NCBI GenBank assembly: GCA_013152475.1
Contig: JAADGH010000081.1
Location: forward strand, 62,001-126,000
Source: Planctomycetota bacterium
Lineage (GTDB): Bacteria > Planctomycetota > Brocadiia > JAADGH01
Direction: 5' to 3'
DNA length: 64,000 nucleotides
This document shows, piece after piece, positions 27,825-36,136 of the stretch (position 1 is its first letter; each line of letters starts with the position of its first letter). Both the position numbers and the translations under genes were made by a program. The notes under the pieces were generated by a model. That model searched no databases. It saw only the letters and a program-made list of their open reading frames with translations, and was not told where the DNA came from.

Positions 27825-28820
27825 ATGAAGATCTTTCGGGAGGAAATTGACGACTTCCTTCCTCAGAAGATTCTCGACTTCCACGTCCACGTCTTTCCGG
27901 AGGAAATCATGCCGCCGGACCACGAGGGATGGTCGGCCGGGGGCCACCGCATCCGCAGCTATACGCTGGACGAGCTTCGACAGGACCTTGCCGATCTGTA
28001 TCCCGGCCGGGAGTGCCGGGCGGTGTGTTTCGGAACGCCGCACGAGGAGCTGGACTCTATTGCGAACAATGAATACGTGGCCGAGAAGTGCGACCACAAA
28101 CGCTTTTTTCCGTTGAGGCTCATTCGGCCCGAGGACGACCCCGATGCCGTAAGAAAGGACGTCCTCGGGAAAAAGTTCCTCGGCTTCAAGCCATACCGCA
28201 ATTATGTCAGAAAGGCTGATCCTGAGGAAGTCGAAGTATTCGATATGCTTCCGGATGAGTTGATGGCCATAGCCGACGAGCTCGGCCTGATTGTCATGCT
28301 GCACATCCCCCGGAAGCAGCGTCTTGCCGATCCGAAGAACCAGGGGCAAGTTGTCGCCCTGGCCGAGCGTTTCCCCCACGCGACGATTGTCCTCGCCCAT
28401 ATCGGCAGGGCCTATTACCTGAAAAATATCGTTGGGCATCTCGGCGACCTCGCTCCCTTGCCCAACGTCTATTTCGACATCGCCATGCTGAACCACTGGG
28501 AAGTCCTGGAGTATCTTTTCGCAAATGTGGAATCACACAAAATCCTCTACGGCACCGATCTGCCCATCGGCATCGCCCCCGGCAAGTCCGTTGAGATCAA
28601 CAACCAGTACACCTACGTCACGCCCGCGCCGTGGGAGCTTTCCATCAGCGACGATCACGACAAGCTCGTCTTCACGGCGTTCACCTATGAAGAGCTCCGC
28701 GCGATTCGTAAGGCCGTCGAGCGTCTTGGCCTGTCGAAACAATTTGTGGAGGACGTGTTTTTCCATAACGGCATGAGGTTGATTGAGCAAGTGGATGCGC
28801 GGATCGGAGGTGGGGACTGA
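27825..28820 (+). CDS. Amidohydrolase-2 family metal-dependent hydrolase
   Basis: A 331-residue TIM-barrel protein of the amidohydrolase_2 (PF04909) group. Metal-site residues are readable: DFHVHVF (HxH), VMLHIPR, LAHIGRA (His) and YGTDLPIG (Asp). Members include decarboxylases such as gamma-resorcylate or ACMS decarboxylase, and lactonases or hydrolases of sugar acids. The substrate here is unknown. AGGAG seven bases before the ATG at 27825 sets the start. The stop is directly followed by the acetyltransferase start, so the two are coupled. Confidence 0.85.
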   Translation: MKIFREEIDDFLPQKILDFHVHVFPEEIMPPDHEGWSAGGHRIRSYTLDELRQDLADLYPGRECRAVCFGTPHEELDSIANNEYVAEKCDHKRFFPLRLIRPEDDPDAVRKDVLGKKFLGFKPYRNYVRKADPEEVEVFDMLPDELMAIADELGLIVMLHIPRKQRLADPKNQGQVVALAERFPHATIVLAHIGRAYYLKNIVGHLGDLAPLPNVYFDIAMLNHWEVLEYLFANVESHKILYGTDLPIGIAPGKSVEINNQYTYVTPAPWELSISDDHDKLVFTAFTYEELRAIRKAVERLGLSKQFVEDVFFHNGMRLIEQVDARIGGGD

Positions 28821-29363
28821 ATGCCTGAGCAAACGAAACGCCCTCAACTGCTGATGTGCCGCCCGAATCTGAACGATCTGCCATCGATCCAAGTGCCGGA
28901 GGGGTATGAGGTTAGAACATATCAACCGGGTGACGAGGCGGTGTGGGCGGACGTGGTGAATCGCTCCTTCGGCGGCAAGGAACGAACCGCCGAGAACGCG
29001 CGAGAGGTGATCATGAACCGGCCGCAGTTTGAACCCGACCGCCTCTTTTTTGTTACGAAGGACGGTGAGGCCGTGGGCACGGCTTGCGCGTGGGAGCGGG
29101 GGGGACATCCCGAAGGGACGGGCTATCTCCACATGGTGGGCGTCGTGCCCGGCCACCAGGGGCACGGCCTCGGCAAGCTGTTAGTGAGTCTTGTTTTGGA
29201 TTGCTTTCGCAGGAAGGGCTATCGCCAGGTCATGCTCCACACCGACGATTTCCGCCTGCCCGCCATCAAGTCATACCTGCGCGCGGGGTTCGATCCGGTG
29301 ATTCGGGACGACGAGGAGCGGCTGCGCTGGGACGCGATACGGAACCAGATTGCAGACACATAG
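28821..29363 (+). CDS. GNAT-family N-acetyltransferase
   Basis: A 180-residue GNAT protein. The acetyl-CoA motif A is LHMVGVVPGHQGHGLGKLL (Q-x-x-G-x-G), followed by motif B with HTDDFRLPAIKSYLRAGFDPV. It starts on the base after the amidohydrolase stop. The acyl acceptor is unknown. Position within the sugar block suggests an amino-sugar or small-molecule acceptor, but this is an inference. Confidence 0.9.
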   Translation: MPEQTKRPQLLMCRPNLNDLPSIQVPEGYEVRTYQPGDEAVWADVVNRSFGGKERTAENAREVIMNRPQFEPDRLFFVTKDGEAVGTACAWERGGHPEGTGYLHMVGVVPGHQGHGLGKLLVSLVLDCFRRKGYRQVMLHTDDFRLPAIKSYLRAGFDPVIRDDEERLRWDAIRNQIADT

Positions 29364-29373
29364 GAGAACGACA

Positions 29374-32300
29374 ATGGGTACTCGTTTTCAAATTTCCCTG
29401 TCTTTGGTTGTGCTTGGCATGGCCATCGTCTCGTTCGGTGACGAGCGGAAGGAATCGCCCCCGCGAATCGAGAAACTCAAACCGCTCTACCCACGGACCG
29501 AGATCGTTGTCGATGGCCAGTCCCGCGCAATCATCGTCGTCCCGGATGCCGCGGCGTTCAGAAAACCTGCTGAGACTCTGCGCGACGCGATAAGGCAGGA
29601 GACAGGCGCATCGCTCGCTATCAAACCGGCGAGCAGCTTCATCACCGAAGATTGGTCAATTGACGACAAGGTCATTACCGGGCGCAACCTGGTGGCCCTC
29701 GGCAATGTAAACAACAATCGTCTGCTCTCTGTGCTCTACGGCCAGAAATATGTGGTTGCCGATTCGATCTACCCGGGGCAGGGGGGCTACGTGGTTCGCA
29801 CGGTTCACGATCCGTTTGCCAAGGGGATCAACGTCCTGGTTCTCGCGGGGTCGGATGTGGAAGGCGTCGAAAAGGCCATTTCCGTTTTTTTGGATAAGTT
29901 CGTCCGAGGCGCAGGCAGGGCGGTTGTGCTGAACGAGCCGGTGATCGACGTCGCCTTCGAGCGGAAAGCCTACCCGTTCTTCCCCGACGCAACCGATTCA
30001 CTCTCGTCGAAACGCCAGCCTCAATACACAGGCATGGATTGGTTTGAGCGGGCTCTCAAGGAGCGCGGTTTCATGGATGAGAAGGGCGCCATCGTCGCAA
30101 ATCAGGACAAACATGCGACACGGGTGGACCTTACAGGCGTGATTGCCCGGATCGGCCAGACCTACTTCCGCACCGGCGACAGGCGGCTTCCGCCCCTCAT
30201 GAAGGACCTTCTCGACAAGAACCGTTCGCTCCTGCAACGGCCGGCGAAGCGGCATGGCATGGGCGGACGCTCAGCCAGGCACGTGAAAGAATGGGACCTG
30301 CTCGAGGAGCTACCCATATGGACGGACCGGGACCGTTTGGACATCTCCAACGCCCTCCTGATGGATGCCTCCCTCGGCCACGAGCCGCGCGCCTTCCATG
30401 AGCAAGTCAAAGAGGGCTGCGTTCAGACCATGGACGAAAACCACGGGACATGCTCTGCCCTGCGGTCCTTTGAGGCATGGCGCTACTTCCACAAATACTA
30501 CAAAATCCCCCAAAGCGAATATTGGATGAAATGCGCCGATGCGGTCTTCTCGGCACAGGCGAGCACCTTCCAGATCCTTGAGGACGCATGCGGTTACCTG
30601 TGCTACTGCCCCATCCATACGATGTGCTATGCCATCGCCCGGCCGAACCTGACCTACTTCAAACGGGGCATCGCCCGCCACCATGCGTGGTACGTCGCCG
30701 TGGCGTGTATGAATAACCTGGGTCTGCCGACAGGCTTTGGAGACGCATCGGGCATCATCTACCCCGGCTTTTTCCAGCTCATGGCTCGGGCGGCGTGGTT
30801 CTATCGCGACCCACATCTCTACTGGCTCGTCCGGAACAAGCTGCCCCCCAACTGCGGTCTGCGCATCTTCGAGAACTGCATCGCGATGGATTTGACCGTG
30901 ACGCCGAAAGAACCGACGGAGTGGACGGGGCTGATTCGCGTGCCGCTCTACGAGGCCCCGCTGGTCAAGGGGCAGGGCGTGAAAAAACCGGTCTTCGCGC
31001 CCAAGAAAGACATTGACCCGAAGCTCTTCAACAAGATCGTGTTCAAGGAAAACTGGGACGAGAACGGGCAGTACCTTCTCCTCGACGGCGCCGGCGCATG
31101 GGGCGGTCCACCGGGACCACACGGGCACAAACATGACGACATCAATACCATCATCAACTTCACCGACGAGAGCCGGATGTGGCTCGTTGACCATACCTAC
31201 CAGATGCGTTCGCTTCAAGACCACAGCGGCGTGTACTTCACGTGCGAGGGCGCGGGCGGATACAAGAAGCGAACGCTGGCGCGGCTCGACAATTTTGCGG
31301 AAAATGAAAGATATGGTTTGACCCGAAGCACATTTGTCAACTGGGAGCGATCCATCTTCTGGAAGAAGGGCGACTATTTTCTGGTGATTGACCGCGCCAT
31401 TGCCGATAAGGACGGCGAGTTCTTCGCGCGCTGCACGTTTAAGGCGCTTGGTGAGGCCGAGTTGCGCGGCAAGGATCTCTACCTCTCGCAGAAGGGGCGC
31501 TTCTGCAAGATCGTCTCGGACGGGCAGGCGAATGTGGACGTCGAGCGGTCCCCCTTCGCCGATGAGAATGGATGGAACACCTTCTATGGCTATGCCGAAC
31601 CGGTCGCGAAGCTCTTCCAACAGGACAAGAAGGCCACGCTCAAGAAAGGCGAAAGTATCACATTTGTGAATCTGCTCTACGCCTATTCTTCGAAGGAGAA
31701 GGGGGGTCATGTAAAGATGACGCCGGTGTCGGACAAGTGCGCGCTGATCGTCCAAGGTGACACTTCGACACTTATGGGAATTGGTGATATGCCGGGCGGC
31801 CTCGGCAAGGCCGATATGTTTGTCATATCGGATGACTCGATATTCACGGTCGGCTGCGAAGCGCCGCCCGATTCAGCACTCGCCTCCAGGGCGCTGGCCG
31901 CCGCCCGTGCGCAGGTCGAGAAACGAAAACGTGAGATAGCTGGCACCGCATCGAGAGAGGAGAAAGGCGAGAGACTGAGCGTCAAGACCGTGAAGCTCGA
32001 CATGCCCATCAGCACGATACGCGTCGCCGATGTGGACGCCGACGGCGGCGATGAATGGATCGTCGGGGGCCGTTCCGGAGTGGGCCTCTATGAATCAACC
32101 GGCAAGAAGGTGTGGGCTTTTGCAACGGAAGGCGATGTCCGCGCCATAGATGTCGCTGATCTTGACGGAGATGGAAAGCCCGAAATCGTCTTCGGCTGTG
32201 ACGACGAAAAAGTCCGTGCACTCGACTATCAAGGCAAGGAACTTTGGTCGTTTGTTTGCAAAGAGTCATATCAGGGCACATCATCAAGACCCGCCGTGGA

Positions 32301-33138
32301 CTATGTGAAAATTTCCGATCTCGACGGCGACGGCGAGAAGGAGATCGTGGCTGGGGCCAACTGGGTTCATGTGCTGTCGGGCGATGGCAAGCTGAAGTGG
32401 GAAAAGTACATGGACTTCCGCCGCGGGCGGATATGCGGCGATTTCATCTGCGGGGACGTGGCCGACATCAACGGCGACGGCAAACAGGAGATCATCGCGC
32501 TTTTCCTGACCTCGTATCCTCTGATGCAAGTGTTGAATCCCGACGGCAAGATGATCGTGCCGGCGGACTACAAGGAGGATGGGCACAAGGGAATCAACGT
32601 GGGTGTGCCGGTTGGCGTGAAGGCGCTCGATCTCTTCGGCGGCGGCAAGACCAAGGAGATTATCGTATGCGCCACGAAGCGCGGCCTTCGTTTTTTCTGG
32701 CACGACCAGAAGCGCAAAGAGCAGGGTGGAGGCAGGGTCTCAGGCTCGTTTGTAAAGATGTGTCATTTTCGGCCTGCCCCAAACGACTCAGCGAACATCA
32801 TTGCCGCGAATACGATCTGTGGCGTGGTGGGTATCAAGCCTTTGCCGAAAGGAAAGGATCGTTGGATTAAGACCGAGAAAATATGGTATACGACTTTGGA
32901 TGAGAAGATCACCTCTCTCACTGCGGCGGATCTCGATTCGAATGGCAGGGGGGAGGTCTATGTTGGAACGAAGGCCGGGAACATCTATGTCTTGGATGTT
33001 GTGAGCGGAGTTCAGAAAGGCCTTGCGCGTATCGGGGGCAGCCCCGTCGTCGCATTTGCTGAATTGCGAAACAGCAGTTTCCTTGTTGCTGCCAAGAGCG
33101 ACGGAACGGTTGTCTTGATAAAGAAGGACGAAAGGTAA
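29374..33138 (+). CDS. Secreted heparinase II/III-like protein with C-terminal FG-GAP/VCBS repeats
   Basis: A 1254-residue exported protein with a signal peptide (MGTRFQISLSLVVLGMAIVSFGD). Residues ~35-180 look like the N-terminal domain of alpha-glucuronidase-type enzymes (VDGQSRAIIVVPD, AETLRDAIRQETGA). A helical toroid follows (~220-560), then a heparinase II/III beta region with GPHGHKHDDINTIINF and WLVDHTYQM. From ~870 there are four or more FG-GAP/VCBS units with calcium-loop signatures (DVDADGGDEWIVGG, DLDGDGKPEIVFG, DLDGDGEKEIVAG, DINGDGKQEIIAL), probably a beta-propeller. It likely cleaves or binds an acidic polysaccharide outside the cytoplasm. AGGAG at eight bases fixes the start. 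It is followed immediately by the UroD-like gene. Confidence 0.75.
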   Translation: MGTRFQISLSLVVLGMAIVSFGDERKESPPRIEKLKPLYPRTEIVVDGQSRAIIVVPDAAAFRKPAETLRDAIRQETGASLAIKPASSFITEDWSIDDKVITGRNLVALGNVNNNRLLSVLYGQKYVVADSIYPGQGGYVVRTVHDPFAKGINVLVLAGSDVEGVEKAISVFLDKFVRGAGRAVVLNEPVIDVAFERKAYPFFPDATDSLSSKRQPQYTGMDWFERALKERGFMDEKGAIVANQDKHATRVDLTGVIARIGQTYFRTGDRRLPPLMKDLLDKNRSLLQRPAKRHGMGGRSARHVKEWDLLEELPIWTDRDRLDISNALLMDASLGHEPRAFHEQVKEGCVQTMDENHGTCSALRSFEAWRYFHKYYKIPQSEYWMKCADAVFSAQASTFQILEDACGYLCYCPIHTMCYAIARPNLTYFKRGIARHHAWYVAVACMNNLGLPTGFGDASGIIYPGFFQLMARAAWFYRDPHLYWLVRNKLPPNCGLRIFENCIAMDLTVTPKEPTEWTGLIRVPLYEAPLVKGQGVKKPVFAPKKDIDPKLFNKIVFKENWDENGQYLLLDGAGAWGGPPGPHGHKHDDINTIINFTDESRMWLVDHTYQMRSLQDHSGVYFTCEGAGGYKKRTLARLDNFAENERYGLTRSTFVNWERSIFWKKGDYFLVIDRAIADKDGEFFARCTFKALGEAELRGKDLYLSQKGRFCKIVSDGQANVDVERSPFADENGWNTFYGYAEPVAKLFQQDKKATLKKGESITFVNLLYAYSSKEKGGHVKMTPVSDKCALIVQGDTSTLMGIGDMPGGLGKADMFVISDDSIFTVGCEAPPDSALASRALAAARAQVEKRKREIAGTASREEKGERLSVKTVKLDMPISTIRVADVDADGGDEWIVGGRSGVGLYESTGKKVWAFATEGDVRAIDVADLDGDGKPEIVFGCDDEKVRALDYQGKELWSFVCKESYQGTSSRPAVDYVKISDLDGDGEKEIVAGANWVHVLSGDGKLKWEKYMDFRRGRICGDFICGDVADINGDGKQEIIALFLTSYPLMQVLNPDGKMIVPADYKEDGHKGINVGVPVGVKALDLFGGGKTKEIIVCATKRGLRFFWHDQKRKEQGGGRVSGSFVKMCHFRPAPNDSANIIAANTICGVVGIKPLPKGKDRWIKTEKIWYTTLDEKITSLTAADLDSNGRGEVYVGTKAGNIYVLDVVSGVQKGLARIGGSPVVAFAELRNSSFLVAAKSDGTVVLIKKDER

Positions 33139-34176
33139 ATGGCTGAAATGACGAGTCGAGAGAGAATGCGGGCCGCGATTGAGTTCAAGGGGCCGGATCG
33201 TGTGCCAAAGGATCATTACATCTTCCCCGGGGCCTTTTGGCGGCATGGACAGAAGTTGATTGATCTTGTCGGCGAGCACTGCGACGACACGGGCAATGTC
33301 AACGTGAAATCGAACATGGCCAAAGAGCCGAGCGACCCGGACGAGGTGGTCGAGTGGCGCGATGCCTGGGGAACGCTGTGGTATCGCCTCGGAGGCTATA
33401 CCTCCGGCGAGGTGAAGGAGCCGGCATTGCCGACATGGGACAACTGGGGGGATTACGAGTTCCCGCCGCCCATGAGCGATGAAGGCGCCGCGAGGACCCG
33501 TGCTGACATCGAATCACGCCGTCCCGAGTTCTTTGTCAAAGCCGGGGGCGGCTCGATCTTCCAACTGGCCCAGCACATGCGCGGCCCGGCGAATCTCCTC
33601 ATGGATCTTGCCGAGGACCGGCCGGAAGTGCATGAATTGGTGGATCGTCTTGTTGATCATCACATCGAGAACATCAAGAAGATCTTACCCGCGAAACCGG
33701 ATTGCATTGCATTCGGCGATGACTTGGGCGCGCAGACTGCCCTATTGATGAGTCCCGACATGTGGCGGCGATTCTACAAGCCTCGATACAAGAAAATGTT
33801 CGATGTGGTCCGCGACAGCGGCGCTTACGTGTGGTTCCACAGCGACGGTTGGATCTTCGAGATCATGGAAGACCTGATCGAGATCGGCGTGCAGATCCTC
33901 AATCCCCAGCACACGATCATGGGCAACAAACGAGTGGCCGACCTCATCGGGGGCAAGGTTTGCATCCGCACCGACATCGACCGGCAATATATCATCCCGC
34001 GCGGCACGAAGGAGGAAATCACGGAGGCCGTGAAGGAGGTCATCGCCCTGTTCGGTAACTTCAACGGCGGCATCATCCTCCATGGAGAAGTGGGACCGGA
34101 TGTCCCCTTCGAAAATATCCAGGCCCTGTACGAGGCGTTTCGTGATTGGGGAAAGTATCCTTTGGATTGGGCATGA
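33139..34176 (+). CDS. Uroporphyrinogen-decarboxylase-family protein (UroD-like methyltransferase)
   Basis: A 345-residue UroD/MtaA-fold TIM barrel: TSRERMRAAIEFKGPDRVPKDHY at the N-terminus, CIAFGDDLGAQ, MSPDMWRRFYKPRYKKM, VWFHSDGWIFEIMEDLIEIGV and LNPQHTIMG. In this subgroup His-x-Asp-Gly (HSDG) near residue 235 is the likely metal or substrate motif. Haem-type UroDs carry other arginines that are not seen here. Related proteins act as methyltransferases to corrinoid proteins or on unknown substrates, and they are greatly expanded in PVC-type bacteria. The ATG directly follows the stop of the preceding gene. No corrinoid protein gene is adjacent. Confidence 0.85.
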   Translation: MAEMTSRERMRAAIEFKGPDRVPKDHYIFPGAFWRHGQKLIDLVGEHCDDTGNVNVKSNMAKEPSDPDEVVEWRDAWGTLWYRLGGYTSGEVKEPALPTWDNWGDYEFPPPMSDEGAARTRADIESRRPEFFVKAGGGSIFQLAQHMRGPANLLMDLAEDRPEVHELVDRLVDHHIENIKKILPAKPDCIAFGDDLGAQTALLMSPDMWRRFYKPRYKKMFDVVRDSGAYVWFHSDGWIFEIMEDLIEIGVQILNPQHTIMGNKRVADLIGGKVCIRTDIDRQYIIPRGTKEEITEAVKEVIALFGNFNGGIILHGEVGPDVPFENIQALYEAFRDWGKYPLDWA

Positions 34177-34209
34177 TTTAGTGGCGTTCAGATGCGGATG
34201 AAAAAAGAC

Positions 34210-34238
34210 TTGTTTCGCCGGATGCCCTTCCCTATCAT
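34210..34238 (+). promoter_or_regulatory. Candidate promoter of the 34303 isomerase gene
   Basis: TTGTTT at 34210-34215, 17-base spacer, TATCAT at 34233-34238, some 65 bases before the GTG start. Confidence 0.42.
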
Positions 34239-34302
34239 AATGTGCCGCAGGTTCTGAAGGGAACGAACTGACATGATTCGATGAAAGGATAGGAGGGCTG
34301 TC

Positions 34303-35142
34303 GTGGAAAAATGGCCACTTGGGATATTCACGTCGGTTGGCGCCGGACTTGGAGCGGGAATTGGCGCGGTCAAGGAGCTTGGGGTGCCGACGGTTCAACT
34401 CCATGCCCCGCCGAGAGATATGGCCACTCCGGAAAAGGCGGCCGAGTTCAAAAAGCAGTTCGACGATGCAGGGATCAAGGTCACTGTGGTCTTCAGCGGC
34501 TTCGAGGGCGAGAGCTATGCGGACATCCCCACCGTGAAAAAGACCGTCGGCCTTGTCCCCGCCGAGACGCGGGCAACCCGGCTTGAGATCGCCAAACGGA
34601 ACTCGGATTTTGCCAGGGGCCTCGGCTGCGATGCCCTTGGAATGCACGTAGGATTTATTCCAGAGGGTAAATCCGATCCCGAGCGCGCGGGCGTAATCGA
34701 GGTGGCATGCGAGCTTTGCGATCATTGCGCGCAGAACGGACAGCATCTCCATTTGGAGACGGGACAGGAAACAGCCGAGGGACTCCTTGAGTTCATCGCC
34801 GACGTCGGCAAAGACAACCTCGCCGTCAACTTTGATCCGGCGAACATGATTCTCTACGGATCCGGCGAACCGATTGAGGCCCTCCGAAAAGTCGGCAAAC
34901 ATGTTCGAAGCGTTCACTGCAAAGACGCTGCCGGTTCCGACAAGCCTGGCGAAACCTGGGGCGAGGAGAAGCCGCTTGGCCAGGGCGAGGTGGGTATGGA
35001 GAACTTCCTGAGCGTGCTCAAAGAGATCGGCTACGACGGGGCCTTGACGATTGAGCGCGAAATCTCCGGCCCGGAGCAAAAAAAAGACATCGCCGACGCG
35101 ATCAAGCTCCTGACGGACCTGCGCGCCAAGATACTGGGGTAG
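34303..35142 (+). CDS. Xylose-isomerase-like TIM barrel (sugar phosphate isomerase/epimerase)
   Basis: A 279-residue PF01261 barrel starting at GTG behind AGGAGG. Barrel strands and ligands are clear: VPTVQLHAP, IKVTVVFSGFEG, GCDALGMHVGF, QHLHLETGQE (Glu), LAVNFDPANMILYG (Asp), VRSVHCKDA (His) and ALTIEREI (Glu). These match divalent-metal isomerases/epimerases, for example the ketose 3-epimerase group. It has its own candidate promoter and is closed by a good terminator, so it may be a single-gene unit within the sugar block. Confidence 0.87.
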   Translation: MEKWPLGIFTSVGAGLGAGIGAVKELGVPTVQLHAPPRDMATPEKAAEFKKQFDDAGIKVTVVFSGFEGESYADIPTVKKTVGLVPAETRATRLEIAKRNSDFARGLGCDALGMHVGFIPEGKSDPERAGVIEVACELCDHCAQNGQHLHLETGQETAEGLLEFIADVGKDNLAVNFDPANMILYGSGEPIEALRKVGKHVRSVHCKDAAGSDKPGETWGEEKPLGQGEVGMENFLSVLKEIGYDGALTIEREISGPEQKKDIADAIKLLTDLRAKILG

Positions 35143-35157
35143 TGATTCGGGTAGTGA

Positions 35158-35195
35158 GCAGCGGTCGCCGTGGAAATCAGGCGGCCGCTGTTTCC
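35158..35195 (+). terminator. Rho-independent terminator
   Basis: A 12-bp stem (35158-35169 with 35180-35191, two G-U pairs) and a 10-base loop, followed by TTTCC, sits 16 bases after the isomerase stop. Confidence 0.7.
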
Positions 35196-35218
35196 ATATT
35201 CAGAAAGGGGGGTTCCCC

Positions 35219-36034
35219 ATGTTCGAGCCGATACTCGGCGTCTCTCTGCACAATATCGTAACCGAGATTACGAAGGACGGACTGACTGCCATCGCGGCGT
35301 CGCGGATTCGGACCTTGGAGGTTCCGCCGCGTCTCTTTGAAGGGGAGGACTACCGGCAGAGCGTGGACTGGGTCAGGGGCATGTGTACAGAGGCAGGAAT
35401 ACGAGTAGCCACGGTGCATGTGCCGTTCGGTGGGGCCTGTGACATTTCGGTCCTTGATGAAACGGCTCGCGAAGGCGCTGTGGATACACTGGACAGCTCG
35501 ACCAACCTGGCGATTGATCTCGACGCGGCGATGCTGATCGTCCATGCGAGCGCGGAACCGATTGCGAGTGAGGAGCGCTCACGGCGACTGGAGCAGGCGC
35601 GGAAGTCGCTTTCGGAAATTACGTCCCGCTGTGCAAGGCTCGGCAAGCGCGTTGCCGTCGAGCTGCTGCCGCGCACGTGCCTGGGGAACTCGGTGGAAGA
35701 GCTTCTGGCGTTGGTGGATGGGCTGGATCCCGAGCAGTGCGGTGTATGCCTGGACACGAACCACCTCATGGACCGCTATGAAACCTTGCCGCAGGGGGTG
35801 CGAACGCTCGGCAAGCGCCTGTTTGCGCTCCACCTCTCAGATTACGATGGCGTGGACGAGAAGCACCAGCTTCCGGGCCGAGGGGTGATCGATTGGCGAG
35901 CATTTGTGGGAGCACTCCGGGACATCGACTACCAGGGCCCTTTCAACTATGAGTGCAAGCTGGATGGCGAGACGGTCGAGGAACGAATTCGCAGTCTCGA
36001 GGCAAACGTTAACTGGCTGTGCGGCCTGTTATGA
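35219..36034 (+). CDS. Second xylose-isomerase-like TIM barrel protein
   Basis: A 271-residue PF01261 barrel distinct from its neighbour: RIRTLEVPPRLF, IRVATVHVPFGG, AAMLIVHASAEP, KRVAVELLPRTCLGN (Glu), CGVCLDTNHLMDRY (Asp/His), LFALHLSDYDGVDEKHQLPGRGVIDW (His and the conserved pre-helix loop) and PFNYECKL (Glu). Likely a metal-dependent epimerase or isomerase of a free or phosphorylated sugar. Its ATG is only 28 bases past the terminator stem, so expression may depend on read-through. AAAGGGGGG precedes the ATG. Confidence 0.86.
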   Translation: MFEPILGVSLHNIVTEITKDGLTAIAASRIRTLEVPPRLFEGEDYRQSVDWVRGMCTEAGIRVATVHVPFGGACDISVLDETAREGAVDTLDSSTNLAIDLDAAMLIVHASAEPIASEERSRRLEQARKSLSEITSRCARLGKRVAVELLPRTCLGNSVEELLALVDGLDPEQCGVCLDTNHLMDRYETLPQGVRTLGKRLFALHLSDYDGVDEKHQLPGRGVIDWRAFVGALRDIDYQGPFNYECKLDGETVEERIRSLEANVNWLCGLL

Positions 36035-36056
36035 CGAGGGACGATGGGGGTTTTGC

Positions 36057-36085
36057 TTGCATCGGGGCAGGGCGAATGGTAATAT
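36057..36085 (+). promoter_or_regulatory. Weak candidate promoter of the DUF3604 gene
   Basis: TTGCAT at 36057-36062, 17-base spacer, TAATAT at 36080-36085, about 50 bases before the ATG. Matches are modest. Confidence 0.28.
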
Positions 36086-36136
36086 GATGCGTTGTCGGCA
36101 TCGAAGTGGAAGTGTCAGAATAGGAAACGAGAGAGA

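Noticed and set aside
33139-34176. A haem-biosynthesis uroporphyrinogen decarboxylase (hemE) call
   Set aside because: The motifs fit the UroD/MtaA superfamily but not the substrate-binding arginines of HemE, and no haem genes are nearby.
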